This document shows, in pieces, positions 1-7,574 of a stretch of DNA of 64,000 nucleotides; position 1 is the stretch's first letter; the number at the start of each line of letters is the position of its first letter. Origin of the DNA: Gammaproteobacteria bacterium (lineage in GTDB: Bacteria > Pseudomonadota > Gammaproteobacteria > JAABTG01); contig JAXHLS010000002.1 in NCBI GenBank assembly GCA_034522055.1, positions 2,418,001 through 2,482,000 on the forward strand. The letters are read 5' to 3'. The notes below the pieces were generated by a model that worked only from the letters and a program-made list of their open reading frames with translations, ran no database searches and had not been told where the DNA came from. The translations under genes were made by a program, and so were the position numbers.

Positions 1-96
1 GCCGCCATCCCCCTCAAGGGCACCGTGGAGAGCCTCAACGTCTCCGTGGCGGCCGGCATCGCGCTGTTCGAGGCGGTGCGGCAGCGCGATCGATAG
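1..96 (+). CDS. rlmB: RlmB, 23S rRNA (Gm2251) methyltransferase, C-terminal end only
   Basis: The window opens inside this gene; 31 codons and a TAG stop remain. The residues IPLKGTVESLNVSVAAGI followed by ALFEA are the C-terminal trefoil-knot segment of SPOUT methyltransferases of the TrmH/RlmB type, which bind AdoMet there. RlmB methylates the 2'-OH of G2251 in the peptidyl-transferase loop. Its position just upstream of rpsF on the same strand is the usual gammaproteobacterial arrangement. The identity to RlmB rather than another TrmH-family member rests on that neighbourhood, because the distinguishing N-terminal domain lies outside the window. Confidence 0.85.
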   Translation, partial: AAIPLKGTVESLNVSVAAGIALFEAVRQRDR

Positions 97-104
97 GGAT
101 ACTT

Positions 105-231
105 TGGGGGAATAGGGGAATAGGGGAATGGTGAATGGTGAATGGTGAATGGTGAATAGGGAGTAGGGAGTAGGGAGTAGGGAGTAGGGAGTAGGGGAAA
201 AGGGAAAGGGGAAAGGGGAAAGGGAATGGGG
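105..231 (+). repeat. Purine-rich heptanucleotide tandem repeat array
   Basis: This is a run of short G/A/T-rich units between rlmB and rpsF. It contains consecutive copies of GAATGGT, then about five copies of GAGTAGG (also read as GGGAGTA), flanked by GGGGAATA and GGGAAAG units. It resembles the short tandemly repeated sequences known from cyanobacterial and some gammaproteobacterial intergenic DNA. A similar array follows xerD at 16274-16452. Frames through it read as low-complexity peptides and it is not coding. Confidence 0.85.
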
Positions 232-266
232 GCGGCTGTGGGGGCGGGGAGGCGCGCTTGCTGTTG

Positions 267-295
267 TTGCGTCGGGCGGGCCGGTGGATTAGACT
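267..295 (+). promoter_or_regulatory. Candidate sigma-70 promoter for the rpsF operon
   Basis: A TTGCGT hexamer at 267-272 and a TAGACT hexamer at 290-295 are separated by 17 bases, upstream of rpsF and downstream of the heptanucleotide array. The match is imperfect and was found by eye, so it is a candidate only. Confidence 0.3.
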
Positions 296-378
296 GCCCT
301 GCTTTTCCGTCCCCCATGCGGGACATCTCCTTGCCCCACCGCAGCGCAACGGGGGGCTCAACCCGAAAGGAACCCTAC

Positions 379-864
379 ATGCGTCATTACGAGATCGTGT
401 TCCTGGTCCATCCGGATCAGAGCGAGCAGGTGCCGGCCATGGTGGAACGATACCGATCCATGGTCGAAGGCGGTAACGGCAAGATCCACCGCTTCGAGGA
501 CTGGGGACGCCGCCCCCTCGCCTATCCCATCTCCAAGATCCATAAGGCTCACTACGTGCTTCTCAACATCGAGTGCGGACAGGAGGTGCTGGACGAGTTG
601 GTGAGTGCGTTCAAGTTCAACGACGCCGTGTTGCGCAACCTCGTTCTGAGCAGGAAAGAGGCGGTTACCGAACCCTCGTTCATGGCCAAGTCCAAGGAGG
701 AGAAGGAGCCGCGTTCGGGTGATCGGGATGGTGGCGATACGCGCCCGTCGCGGAGCCGCTCAGACGATGACTCCGGTGAAGACAGCGACGACGGTGACGC
801 GGATGACGGCGGTTCCCGTGGTGGTGACGATGACTCCGGGGGTTCGGACAAGGCCGCCGACTGA
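379..864 (+). CDS. rpsF: 30S ribosomal protein S6 with a long acidic C-terminal tail
   Basis: Residues 1-100 are a standard bacterial S6: [19 protein letters not shown] at the start, [18 protein letters not shown], then HYVLLNIE. S6 binds S18 and 16S rRNA in the platform of the small subunit. The start is the ATG at 379, eleven bases after an AAAGGAA Shine-Dalgarno. The protein is 161 residues, well beyond the conserved core; the last 55 or so are a D/S/G-rich tail with many acidic residues. S6 tails are known sites of RimK glutamylation in E. coli, but this Asp-rich extension is encoded. It heads the rpsF-rpsR-rplI-dnaB cluster. No priB lies in the 46-bp gap before rpsR. Confidence 0.95.
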   Translation: MRHYEIVFLVHPDQSEQVPAMVERYRSMVEGGNGKIHRFEDWGRRPLAYPISKIHKAHYVLLNIECGQEVLDELVSAFKFNDAVLRNLVLSRKEAVTEPSFMAKSKEEKEPRSGDRDGGDTRPSRSRSDDDSGEDSDDGDADDGGSRGGDDDSGGSDKAAD

Positions 865-910
865 GGCCGCTACTTCACTTTTCGAACTCACGTATTCAGG
901 AGAAAGGGGC

Positions 911-1138
911 ATGTCCAGATTTTTTCGCCGCCGCAAGTACTGCAGGTTCACTGCCGAGGGAATTACCGAGATCGATTACAAGGATCTCGCCACCCTCAAG
1001 GCCTATGTCACCGAGACGGGCAAGATAGTGCCCAGCCGGGTGACGGGCACCAAGGCCCGTTACCAGCGCCAACTGGCCACGGCCGTCAAGCGGGCCCGTT
1101 ATCTCGCCTTGCTGCCGTTTTCGGACCAGCACGAGTAA
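911..1138 (+). CDS. rpsR: 30S ribosomal protein S18
   Basis: This 75-residue protein starts [18 protein letters not shown] and contains the signature [18 protein letters not shown], which contacts 16S rRNA. It forms the S6-S18 pair with the upstream gene. The start at 911 is preceded by AGGAGAAAGGGGC, a strong ribosome binding site. An in-frame extension upstream overlaps rpsF and is not needed. Length and content are typical, and the single Cys near the N-terminus is common in this family. Confidence 0.97.
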   Translation: MSRFFRRRKYCRFTAEGITEIDYKDLATLKAYVTETGKIVPSRVTGTKARYQRQLATAVKRARYLALLPFSDQHE

Positions 1139-1215
1139 AATCGACGAGGGCGTGTCGAGGGGCGGGCAGGGCCTCCGGCGACGCCCGCGGTGAGTCACTG
1201 CCCGGCCAACCTACA

Positions 1216-2112
1216 GTGCGCTTGATCGCCCAATACACGATGCGGGGCCGCTTCCAGGCGGTCACCGTCATCGCGGTTTTCACGGTGTTGTCGCTGTTGG
1301 TGGCGCCCCTGGCCTATCTGGGCGCCGGAGCCCTGGTGCTCGTGGCCCTGCGCCACGGCGGGCGCGAGGCCCTGGTGGTGGGAGCCGCAGCCCTGCTGGG
1401 CACCGGCCTGCTGGCGACCCTGGCGTTGGGTTCCTTCGTGCCGGCCGTGGCCGTGGCCCTGAGCCTGTGGGTACCGGTCACCCTGCTGGCCCTGGTGCTG
1501 CGGGCCACAGGTTCCCAGGAACTGGCGATGTTGACGGCGGGTGCCTTGTCCGCCCTGGTAGTGGTGCTGCTGTATATTTTTCTGGAGTCGCCTGCCGACT
1601 GGTGGCGACAGATGCTGGAGGAGATCCTGGCCCCGGCCCTCAGCGGTCAGGGTGTAACCATGGATCCCCAGGCCCTGGACAACATCGCCGCGCTGATGAC
1701 GGGACTGGTGGCGGTGGCGTCCATGGTGGGCCAGTTGCTGTCCCTGTGGCTGGGTCGCTGGTGGCAGTCGGTGCTCTACAAGCCGGGCGGGTTCGGCGAG
1801 GAGTTCCGCGCCCTGCGTCTGCCCCAGGCCCTGGCGCTGGCGACCCTGGTATTGGTCGGTGTCGCCATGGTGGCCCCCGGCGGCTTCGGCCGCTTCGCCG
1901 GCGAGTTCGCGATCATCGGCATGGCCCTGTTCGTATTTCAGGGTCTGGCCGTGGTCCATGCCCTGGTGGCCAAGCGGGGCGCTTCCGTGGGCTGGCTGTT
2001 CGGAACCTATGTATTGTTGCTGGTGATGGGTGCGCCGGCGACCATTGCCCTGGGTGCGGCGGGGATGGCCGACACCTGGATCGATTTCAGACGCAAGGGA
2101 CTGCAGGACTAA
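1216..2112 (+). CDS. DUF2232 (YybS-like) polytopic membrane protein
   Basis: A 298-residue, very hydrophobic protein with about eight predicted membrane helices, for example VIAVFTVLSLLVAPLAYLG and LYIFL in the middle. A protein of this DUF2232 type commonly sits between rpsR and rplI in Gammaproteobacteria, which is why the family call is made; its biochemical role is unknown. The start taken is GTG at 1216; ATG at 1240 is an alternative that removes eight residues. It ends 18 bp before rplI, so it is probably co-transcribed with the ribosomal genes. Confidence 0.75.
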   Translation: MRLIAQYTMRGRFQAVTVIAVFTVLSLLVAPLAYLGAGALVLVALRHGGREALVVGAAALLGTGLLATLALGSFVPAVAVALSLWVPVTLLALVLRATGSQELAMLTAGALSALVVVLLYIFLESPADWWRQMLEEILAPALSGQGVTMDPQALDNIAALMTGLVAVASMVGQLLSLWLGRWWQSVLYKPGGFGEEFRALRLPQALALATLVLVGVAMVAPGGFGRFAGEFAIIGMALFVFQGLAVVHALVAKRGASVGWLFGTYVLLLVMGAPATIALGAAGMADTWIDFRRKGLQD

Positions 2113-2130
2113 CGCGAAAGGTAGACCGTG

Positions 2131-2580
2131 ATGGACGTCATACTGCTGGAGAAGGTTCACAACCTCGGTGGGTTGGGCGACAGGGTGCGGGTGCGGCCCG
2201 GTTATGGCCGCAACTTCCTGGTGCCTCAGGGTAAGGCCGTGGCGGCCACCAAGGAGGCCATCGCCGCCTTCGAGGAGCGGCGGGCCGAGCTGGAGGCCGC
2301 CCAGGCCTCTGCCCTGGCTAAGGCCGAGGCGCGCGCCGCGAAGCTGGGTGAGCTGTCCCTGCGCATCGAGCGCAAGGCCGGGGCCGAAGGCAAGCTGTTC
2401 GGCTCCGTGGGCACGGCGGATATTGCCGAGGCCGCCGTCGCCGCGGGGGTGGAGCTGGAGAAACAGGAGGTGCTGCTGCCCGAGGGGCCCTTGCGTCATA
2501 CCGGTGATTTCGAGGTGGAACTCAACGTGGACGGCGAGGTGCGTACCAGCCTGCGCTTGGAGGTGGTGGCGGAGGACTGA
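2131..2580 (+). CDS. rplI: 50S ribosomal protein L9
   Basis: A 149-residue protein with the L9 N-terminal RNA-binding signature [17 protein letters not shown] followed by [17 protein letters not shown] long connecting helix ([20 protein letters not shown]) and the C-terminal domain with [13 protein letters not shown] follow. L9 binds domain V of 23S rRNA and helps keep reading frame. An in-frame GTG lies directly before the ATG; the ATG at 2131 matches the family N-terminus. A GAAAGGTAGACC stretch upstream supplies a binding site. Confidence 0.96.
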   Translation: MDVILLEKVHNLGGLGDRVRVRPGYGRNFLVPQGKAVAATKEAIAAFEERRAELEAAQASALAKAEARAAKLGELSLRIERKAGAEGKLFGSVGTADIAEAAVAAGVELEKQEVLLPEGPLRHTGDFEVELNVDGEVRTSLRLEVVAED

Positions 2581-2843
2581 ACCGGCCGTTGGCCCGGTGC
2601 CGGTGGAGATGACGCCGCCGGCGCCACGGCGTAACCTGAGGTCAAGGCTGCGGCCGGACCAGAGGGGCTGATTCAGTCGGTTCCGGCTTGCATCGGCCCG
2701 GTCCAGCCGGTGGCACGCCGGCGCCCCCGCGACGGTATCGCTGTGGGAACGTCATGGAGGTCCGGCCCTGGGCCACGTGGGTATCGCTGAATCTTTCGGC
2801 GTTTTCCATGGCCCCGCCAGGATCAACCATTCAGGGTGGCACC

Positions 2844-4241
2844 ATGCAGGAAACCGCGTCCCGGTTGCGCGACCTCGATTCACAGACCGCGGCCCTCAAG
2901 GTGCCGCCCCATTCCCTCGATGCCGAGCAGTCCGTGCTCGGCGGCTTGCTGCTGGACAACTCCGCCTGGGACCAGATCGCCGACCGGATCTCCAAGGAAG
3001 ACTTCTATCAGCGCGCCAACGCTCTCATCTTCGGGGCCGTGCGTGCCCTCATCGAGGCGGGCTCGCCCTGCGACCTGGTCACCCTCTCCCAGTGGCTGGA
3101 GAGTCGCAACCAACTGGACGACGCCGGCGGGCTGATCTATCTGACCGAACTGGTGGAAAGTACCCCCAGTGCCGCCAACGTCAGGGCCTACGCGGCCATC
3201 GTGCGCGAGAAATCGGTGCTGCGCCAACTCATCCGGGTGGGTGGGCAGATCGCCGATGCGGCCTTCAACACCGAGGGCCGGGAGACCCGCGAGTTGCTGG
3301 ACCACGTGGAACAGCTGGTGTTCCAGATCGCCGACGGCGAGAACCGCGGTCGCGGGGGCTTCTCCGGCATGAGCGACGTGCTGACCCGGGTCATCGAGCG
3401 CATCGACGCCCTGCACCAGTCGGGTTCCGCCCTCACCGGGGTGTCCAGCGGTTTCACCGATCTCGACGACAAGACCGCCGGCCTCCAGCGCTCGGACCTC
3501 ATCATCGTGGCCGGGCGGCCCTCCATGGGCAAGACCAGCTTCGCCATGAAGCTGGCGGAGAACGTGGCCCTGGCGGAGAAGCAGCCGGTGGCGGTGTTCA
3601 GCATGGAGATGCCGGCGGAGCAACTGGTGATGCGCATGATCTCCTCCCTGGGGCGCATCAACCAGTCCAAGATCCGCACCGGCCGCCTCACCGACGACGA
3701 CTGGCCCCGCTTCACCTCCACTACCGCCCTGTTGCGGGACAGCGCCCTGTTCATCGACGATTCCCCCGCTCTTACGCCCACGGATCTGCGGGCCCGGGCA
3801 CGGCGTCTGAAGCGCGAGAACGGTGATCTCGGGCTCATCATCGTGGACTACCTGCAGCTCATGCAGGTGCCCGGTACCAAGGAGAACCGCACCAACGAGA
3901 TCTCCGAGATCTCCCGCTCCCTGAAGGCTTTGGCCAAGGAGCTGGACTGCCCGGTGGTGGCCCTGTCCCAGCTCAATCGCAGCCTGGAGCAGCGCACCGA
4001 CAAGCGCCCCGTGATGTCGGACCTGCGGGAATCCGGCGCCATCGAGCAGGACGCCGATGTCATCCTGTTCGTCTATCGTGACGAGGTCTACCACGAGGAC
4101 AGCGCCGACAAGGGTATGGCGGAGATCATCATCGGCAAGCAGCGCAACGGGCCCATCGGCATGGTGCGCCTGACCTTCCTGGGGGAGTTCACCAGCTTCG
4201 AGAACTACACCTCCGCCTATGATGGGGGAGGCTATTCGTGA
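2844..4241 (+). CDS. dnaB: Replicative DNA helicase DnaB
   Basis: A 465-residue protein with the DnaB layout: an N-terminal primase-interaction domain (PHSLDAEQSVLGGLLLDN near residues 17-35) and a RecA-like motor with Walker A GRPSMGKT near residue 224 and Walker B IIVDYLQLM near residue 334. The RESGAIEQDADVI segment is typical of the family. It is the 5'-3' hexameric fork helicase. The ATG at 2844 was preferred over an upstream in-frame ATG at 2688 because it gives the normal length; the 263 bp before it contain no other gene. The stop overlaps the GTG of alr, indicating coupling. Confidence 0.97.
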   Translation: MQETASRLRDLDSQTAALKVPPHSLDAEQSVLGGLLLDNSAWDQIADRISKEDFYQRANALIFGAVRALIEAGSPCDLVTLSQWLESRNQLDDAGGLIYLTELVESTPSAANVRAYAAIVREKSVLRQLIRVGGQIADAAFNTEGRETRELLDHVEQLVFQIADGENRGRGGFSGMSDVLTRVIERIDALHQSGSALTGVSSGFTDLDDKTAGLQRSDLIIVAGRPSMGKTSFAMKLAENVALAEKQPVAVFSMEMPAEQLVMRMISSLGRINQSKIRTGRLTDDDWPRFTSTTALLRDSALFIDDSPALTPTDLRARARRLKRENGDLGLIIVDYLQLMQVPGTKENRTNEISEISRSLKALAKELDCPVVALSQLNRSLEQRTDKRPVMSDLRESGAIEQDADVILFVYRDEVYHEDSADKGMAEIIIGKQRNGPIGMVRLTFLGEFTSFENYTSAYDGGGYS

Positions 4242-5317
4242 CCCGCCCCCTGCGGGCCAGAATCCAGCTTCATGCCCTGACCCACAACCTGGCCCGCGTG
4301 CGCCGGCTGGCCCCGGCCAGCCGGGTCATGGCGGTGGTCAAGGCCGATGGCTACGGTCACGGCCTGGGGCCCGTGGCCGGTGCCCTGGCGGACGCTGACG
4401 CCTTCGGCGTCACCACCCTCGACGAGGCCCTGGCCCTGCGCGCCGCGCTGCCGGCGGCGCGGGTGGTGCTGCTGGAGGGCCACTTCCACCGCGACGAGCT
4501 GGGTGTGGTGATGGAGCATGGTCTCGATTTGGTGGTCCACCAGGCCCGCCAGGTGGAGGAGCTGGAGGCCGTGACGGCGGCGGCGGGGCTCGGGGTGTGG
4601 CTGAAGGTGGATACCGGCATGTCCCGCCTCGGCTTCGCCCCCGCCGAGGTGGCCTGCCACTGGCAGCGCCTGCGGGACGCGCCGGCGGTGGCGGACGATA
4701 TCGTCTTCATGACCCACCTGGCCTGCGCCGACGATCGCGATGACCCCATGAGCGTGGGCCAGCAGATGCGCCTCGTCGAGGCCCGGGGCGAACTCCCCGG
4801 GGCCTGTTCCATCGCCAATTCGGCGGGCATCGCGGGGTGGCCCGATAGTCACCATGAATGGGTGCGTCCCGGCATCATGCTCTACGGCGTGAGCCCGCTC
4901 CAGGGGGTCACGGCCGCGGGTCTCGGCCTCGTCCCGGCGATGGCCCTGGAGTCAAGACTCATCGAGGTTCGCCATTGCCGGGCCGGCGCCACCGTGGGCT
5001 ATGGCGCCACCTTCCGTTGTCCCGAGGCCATGCCTGTGGGGGTGGTGGCGGCGGGCTACGGCGACGGCTATCCCCGCCATGCCCCCAGCGGCACGCCGGT
5101 GCTGGTGGACGGCCACCGGGTACCCCTGGCCGGCCGCGTCTCCATGGACATGATCACGGTGGATCTGCGCACCCGGCCCCACACCCGCATCGGCGATCCC
5201 GTGGAACTGTGGGGCCCCGGCCTGCCGGTGGCGGAGGTGGCCGGCGCCGCCGGCACCATCGCCTACGAACTCCTGTGCGGTGTCGCCCCGCGGGTGCCCC
5301 GGGAGTACGTGGAATGA
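4238..5317 (+). CDS. alr: Alanine racemase
   Basis: A 359-residue fold-type III PLP enzyme that interconverts L- and D-alanine for peptidoglycan. The PLP lysine is K35 in VVKADGYGHG, and the opposing catalytic tyrosine is Y255 in VGYGATFR. The GYGDGYPR and GRVSMDMITVDL segments are also typical. The GTG start overlaps the dnaB stop by four bases (GTGA). The order dnaB-alr-radA is a conserved gammaproteobacterial neighbourhood. Whether it is the housekeeping or a catabolic isozyme cannot be told here; the position favours housekeeping. Confidence 0.96.
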   Translation: MTRPLRARIQLHALTHNLARVRRLAPASRVMAVVKADGYGHGLGPVAGALADADAFGVTTLDEALALRAALPAARVVLLEGHFHRDELGVVMEHGLDLVVHQARQVEELEAVTAAAGLGVWLKVDTGMSRLGFAPAEVACHWQRLRDAPAVADDIVFMTHLACADDRDDPMSVGQQMRLVEARGELPGACSIANSAGIAGWPDSHHEWVRPGIMLYGVSPLQGVTAAGLGLVPAMALESRLIEVRHCRAGATVGYGATFRCPEAMPVGVVAAGYGDGYPRHAPSGTPVLVDGHRVPLAGRVSMDMITVDLRTRPHTRIGDPVELWGPGLPVAEVAGAAGTIAYELLCGVAPRVPREYVE

Positions 5318-5353
5318 CGCTTGAATGTCCCCAAGGTGCGCTTGTGGAGGATT

Positions 5354-5420
5354 GTAGGTCGGGCTTCAGCCCGACAAACTTCCCTATTCAACCCCGCTGT
5401 CGGGCTGAAGCCCGACCTAC
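5354..5420. repeat. REPIN: two inverted GTAG-footed REP hairpins
   Basis: A 22-nt REP at 5354-5375 (foot GTAG, stem GTCGGGCT/AGCCCGAC, loop TC) is followed, after 23 bp, by its exact reverse complement at 5399-5420. Two REPs in inverted orientation around a short spacer is the definition of a REPIN. The same REP recurs at 35190, 35331, 60097 and, with a four-base internal duplication, at 60241. Confidence 0.9.
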
Positions 5421-5422
5421 TC

Positions 5423-5686
5423 AAAGCGTAACCGCGAAAGACGCGAGTGACGCGAAAAGGGAGAAGGTCAGGGAGGAGTGGCAGTTTGAAAAGGCGCAGC
5501 GGATCCACCGTTTCGGCGTCAGCAGAGCGGACGCACGGGTGGTAATCTTTTCCCATTTCCCATTTCCCCTTTCCCATTTTCCCTGGGGAGAAGGACAGAG
5601 GCGTAGGCCGGCTGCTCCTGGCAGCCGACGGAAACTCGGCGGTTTGCGGGTGCGGATGTCGGTTGCCGAGAGCAACCGACCTACAG
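5423..5686 (+). repeat. Intergenic repeat module, copy 1
   Basis: This non-coding stretch between alr and radA is closely matched by 34902-35144. Shared landmarks in order are AAAGCGTAACCGCGAAAGAC, AGGAGTRGCAGTTTGAAAAG, GGCGTCAGCAGAGCGGACGC, a TTTTCCCATTTCCC tract, GAAGGACAGAGGCGTAGG, and a terminal hairpin GTCGGTTGCC...GGTTGCTCTC-type REP ending GACCTACAG. Copy 1 carries about 21 extra bases of CCCATTT-like heptads at 5557-5584. In-frame ORFs across it are shadows. Confidence 0.9.
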
Positions 5687-5751
5687 ACTGCTTGACAGGA
5701 AACGGAGTATCTACACTCCGGTCCGGTACCCCTGCCGCGGAGGGCCTGTAG

Positions 5752-7125
5752 GTGGCTGCCAGGGAGAAACGGCTCTATACCTGCACCGAGTGCGGCGGGC
5801 AGCAGCCCAAGTGGGCGGGCCAGTGTCCGGACTGCGGGGCCTGGAACAGCCTCCAGGAGATCGTCGCTGCGGCCCCCGGTGCCGAGCGCCACCGCCGGGG
5901 CGGCTTCAGCGGCAGCGCGGGGCAGGGGCGCGATGCCCTGGACCTGGCGGACGTGGATCTGGTGGCCGAGCAGCGGGTCAGCCTCGACATGCCGGAGCTG
6001 GAACGGGTGCTGGGAGGCGGGTTGGTGCCGGGCTCGGTGGTGCTGTTGGGCGGGGACCCGGGGATCGGCAAGTCCACCCTGCTGCTGCAGGCCCTAGCCG
6101 CCGCCGCCGCGCGGGGGGTGAAGGCCCTGTACGTGACCGGCGAGGAATCGCCCCAGCAGGTGCGGCTGCGGGCCGAACGCCTGGGGCTGTCGGGCGAGGC
6201 GGTGCGGCTGCTGGCGGAGACCCAGGTGGAGCGCATCCTGGAGGTGGCGGCCCACGAACGTCCCGGGGTGATGGTCGTCGACTCGGTGCAGACGGTGTTC
6301 ACGGATCTGCTCCAGTCGGCCCCGGGCAGCGTGGCCCAGGTGCGGGAGAGCACGGCCCAGCTGGTGCGCTTCGCCAAGACCACCGGTTCCACCCTGTTCC
6401 TGGCCGGCCACGTCACCAAGGAGGGCGCCCTGGCCGGCCCGCGGGTGCTGGAGCACATGGTGGATACGGTGCTCTATTTCGAGAGCGATGCCGGCAGCCG
6501 CTATCGCATTATCCGTGCCATCAAGAACCGCTTCGGGGCGGCCAACGAGCTGGGTGTGTTCGCCATGACCGACGGCGGCCTGAAACCGGTGTCCAACCCT
6601 TCGGCCATCTTCCTGTCCCGCCACGATGCCCCGGTTTCGGGGAGTGTCATCACCGTCACCCGTGAGGGCAGCCGGCCCCTGTTGGTGGAGGTCCAGGCCC
6701 TGGTGGATGCCTCCCATATCGCCAACCCGCGGCGTGTGACCCTGGGTCTGGACAATAGCCGGCTGGCCATGCTGCTGGCGGTGCTGCACCGCCACGGCGG
6801 CATCGCCACCTTCGACCAGGACGTGTTCGTCAACGTGGTGGGCGGGGTGCGCCTCAACGAGACGGGTGCGGATCTGGCCGTGGTGATGGCGGTGCTTTCC
6901 AGCTTCCGGGACCGCGACCTGCCGGCGGAGCTGGTGGTGTTCGGCGAGGTGGGCCTGGCGGGCGAGATCCGTCCCGTGCAGGGGGGCGAGGAGCGCCTGC
7001 GGGAGGCCGCCAAGCACGGCTTCCGGCGCGCCGTGGTGCCGGCGGCGAACAAGCCGCGCCGGGCCGTCAAGGGCATGGAGGTGATCCCGGCCAAACGCCT
7101 GGGCGACGTGCTGGACGTCTTCTGA
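5752..7125 (+). CDS. radA: RadA, branch-migration/recombination ATPase
   Basis: A 457-residue RadA/Sms protein. The N-terminal zinc ribbon has C11, C14, C25 and C28 (YTCTECGGQQPKWAGQCPDC). The RecA-like core has Walker A GGDPGIGKST, the RadA-specific KNRFG motif (IKNRFGAANELGVF) and a C-terminal Lon-like domain (GGVRLNETGADLAVVMAVLSS). RadA processes recombination intermediates with RecA. The GTG start follows GGAGGGCCTGTAG. The gene is downstream of alr but separated by the repeat-filled 434 bp, so it probably has its own promoter there. Confidence 0.96.
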   Translation: MAAREKRLYTCTECGGQQPKWAGQCPDCGAWNSLQEIVAAAPGAERHRRGGFSGSAGQGRDALDLADVDLVAEQRVSLDMPELERVLGGGLVPGSVVLLGGDPGIGKSTLLLQALAAAAARGVKALYVTGEESPQQVRLRAERLGLSGEAVRLLAETQVERILEVAAHERPGVMVVDSVQTVFTDLLQSAPGSVAQVRESTAQLVRFAKTTGSTLFLAGHVTKEGALAGPRVLEHMVDTVLYFESDAGSRYRIIRAIKNRFGAANELGVFAMTDGGLKPVSNPSAIFLSRHDAPVSGSVITVTREGSRPLLVEVQALVDASHIANPRRVTLGLDNSRLAMLLAVLHRHGGIATFDQDVFVNVVGGVRLNETGADLAVVMAVLSSFRDRDLPAELVVFGEVGLAGEIRPVQGGEERLREAAKHGFRRAVVPAANKPRRAVKGMEVIPAKRLGDVLDVF

Positions 7126-7146
7126 ACTTCCAGCCCCCGCCGTCCG

Positions 7147-7533
7147 TCACGGTGGCAGCGGGTCGCCCCCCACCAGGTGGGCGAGTTCCCGGTACACCGC
7201 CTCGGGGTCGCCCAGGTTGAGGGCCACCAGGCGCTTCAGATGGGTGATGCTGTCCACGTCGATGCCCTCGCAACGCAGCCCCAGGCGCTCACTGTCCCGA
7301 TGGGCCACGGTGAAATCCATGACGATCCGCGTCTCGCCGTCATCCAGGGGCAGGGTCAGGGTGCCCCGGCTATCCAGCTCCGGGCCCTCGCCGGGCGGGC
7401 ATTCCACCAGGGCCCCGTGGAGAGAGATGTCCAGTAGGGTGGCCCGGCACGGCGGTCCATCGCCGGCCACCGTGACCGCCATGGCGAAGGGGACCCGACT
7501 GAAGCGGCGCTTCTCGCCACGGTTGTCTGACAC
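7147..7533 (-). CDS. PilZ-domain protein, predicted c-di-GMP binder
   Basis: A 128-residue single-domain protein. The N-terminal arginine motif (KRRFSRVPF) and the DISLHGALVE strand correspond to the RxxxR and D/NxSxxG elements with which PilZ domains bind cyclic di-GMP. The rest (GTLTLPLDDGETRIVMDFTV) fits the PilZ beta-barrel. It is convergent with radA, a placement I have seen for PilZ genes in related bacteria. The output target is not evident. Confidence 0.85.
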   Translation of the reverse strand: MSDNRGEKRRFSRVPFAMAVTVAGDGPPCRATLLDISLHGALVECPPGEGPELDSRGTLTLPLDDGETRIVMDFTVAHRDSERLGLRCEGIDVDSITHLKRLVALNLGDPEAVYRELAHLVGGDPLPP

Positions 7534-7574
7534 GCTTCACCTCCTGAGATGAATGGGCCGGCTCGTCACCGGCG

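Noticed and set aside
97-378. CRISPR array
   Set aside because: The repeats have a seven-base period and no spacers; they are simple tandem repeats.
864-910. priB between rpsF and rpsR
   Set aside because: The gap is only 46 bp; no PriB is encoded here.
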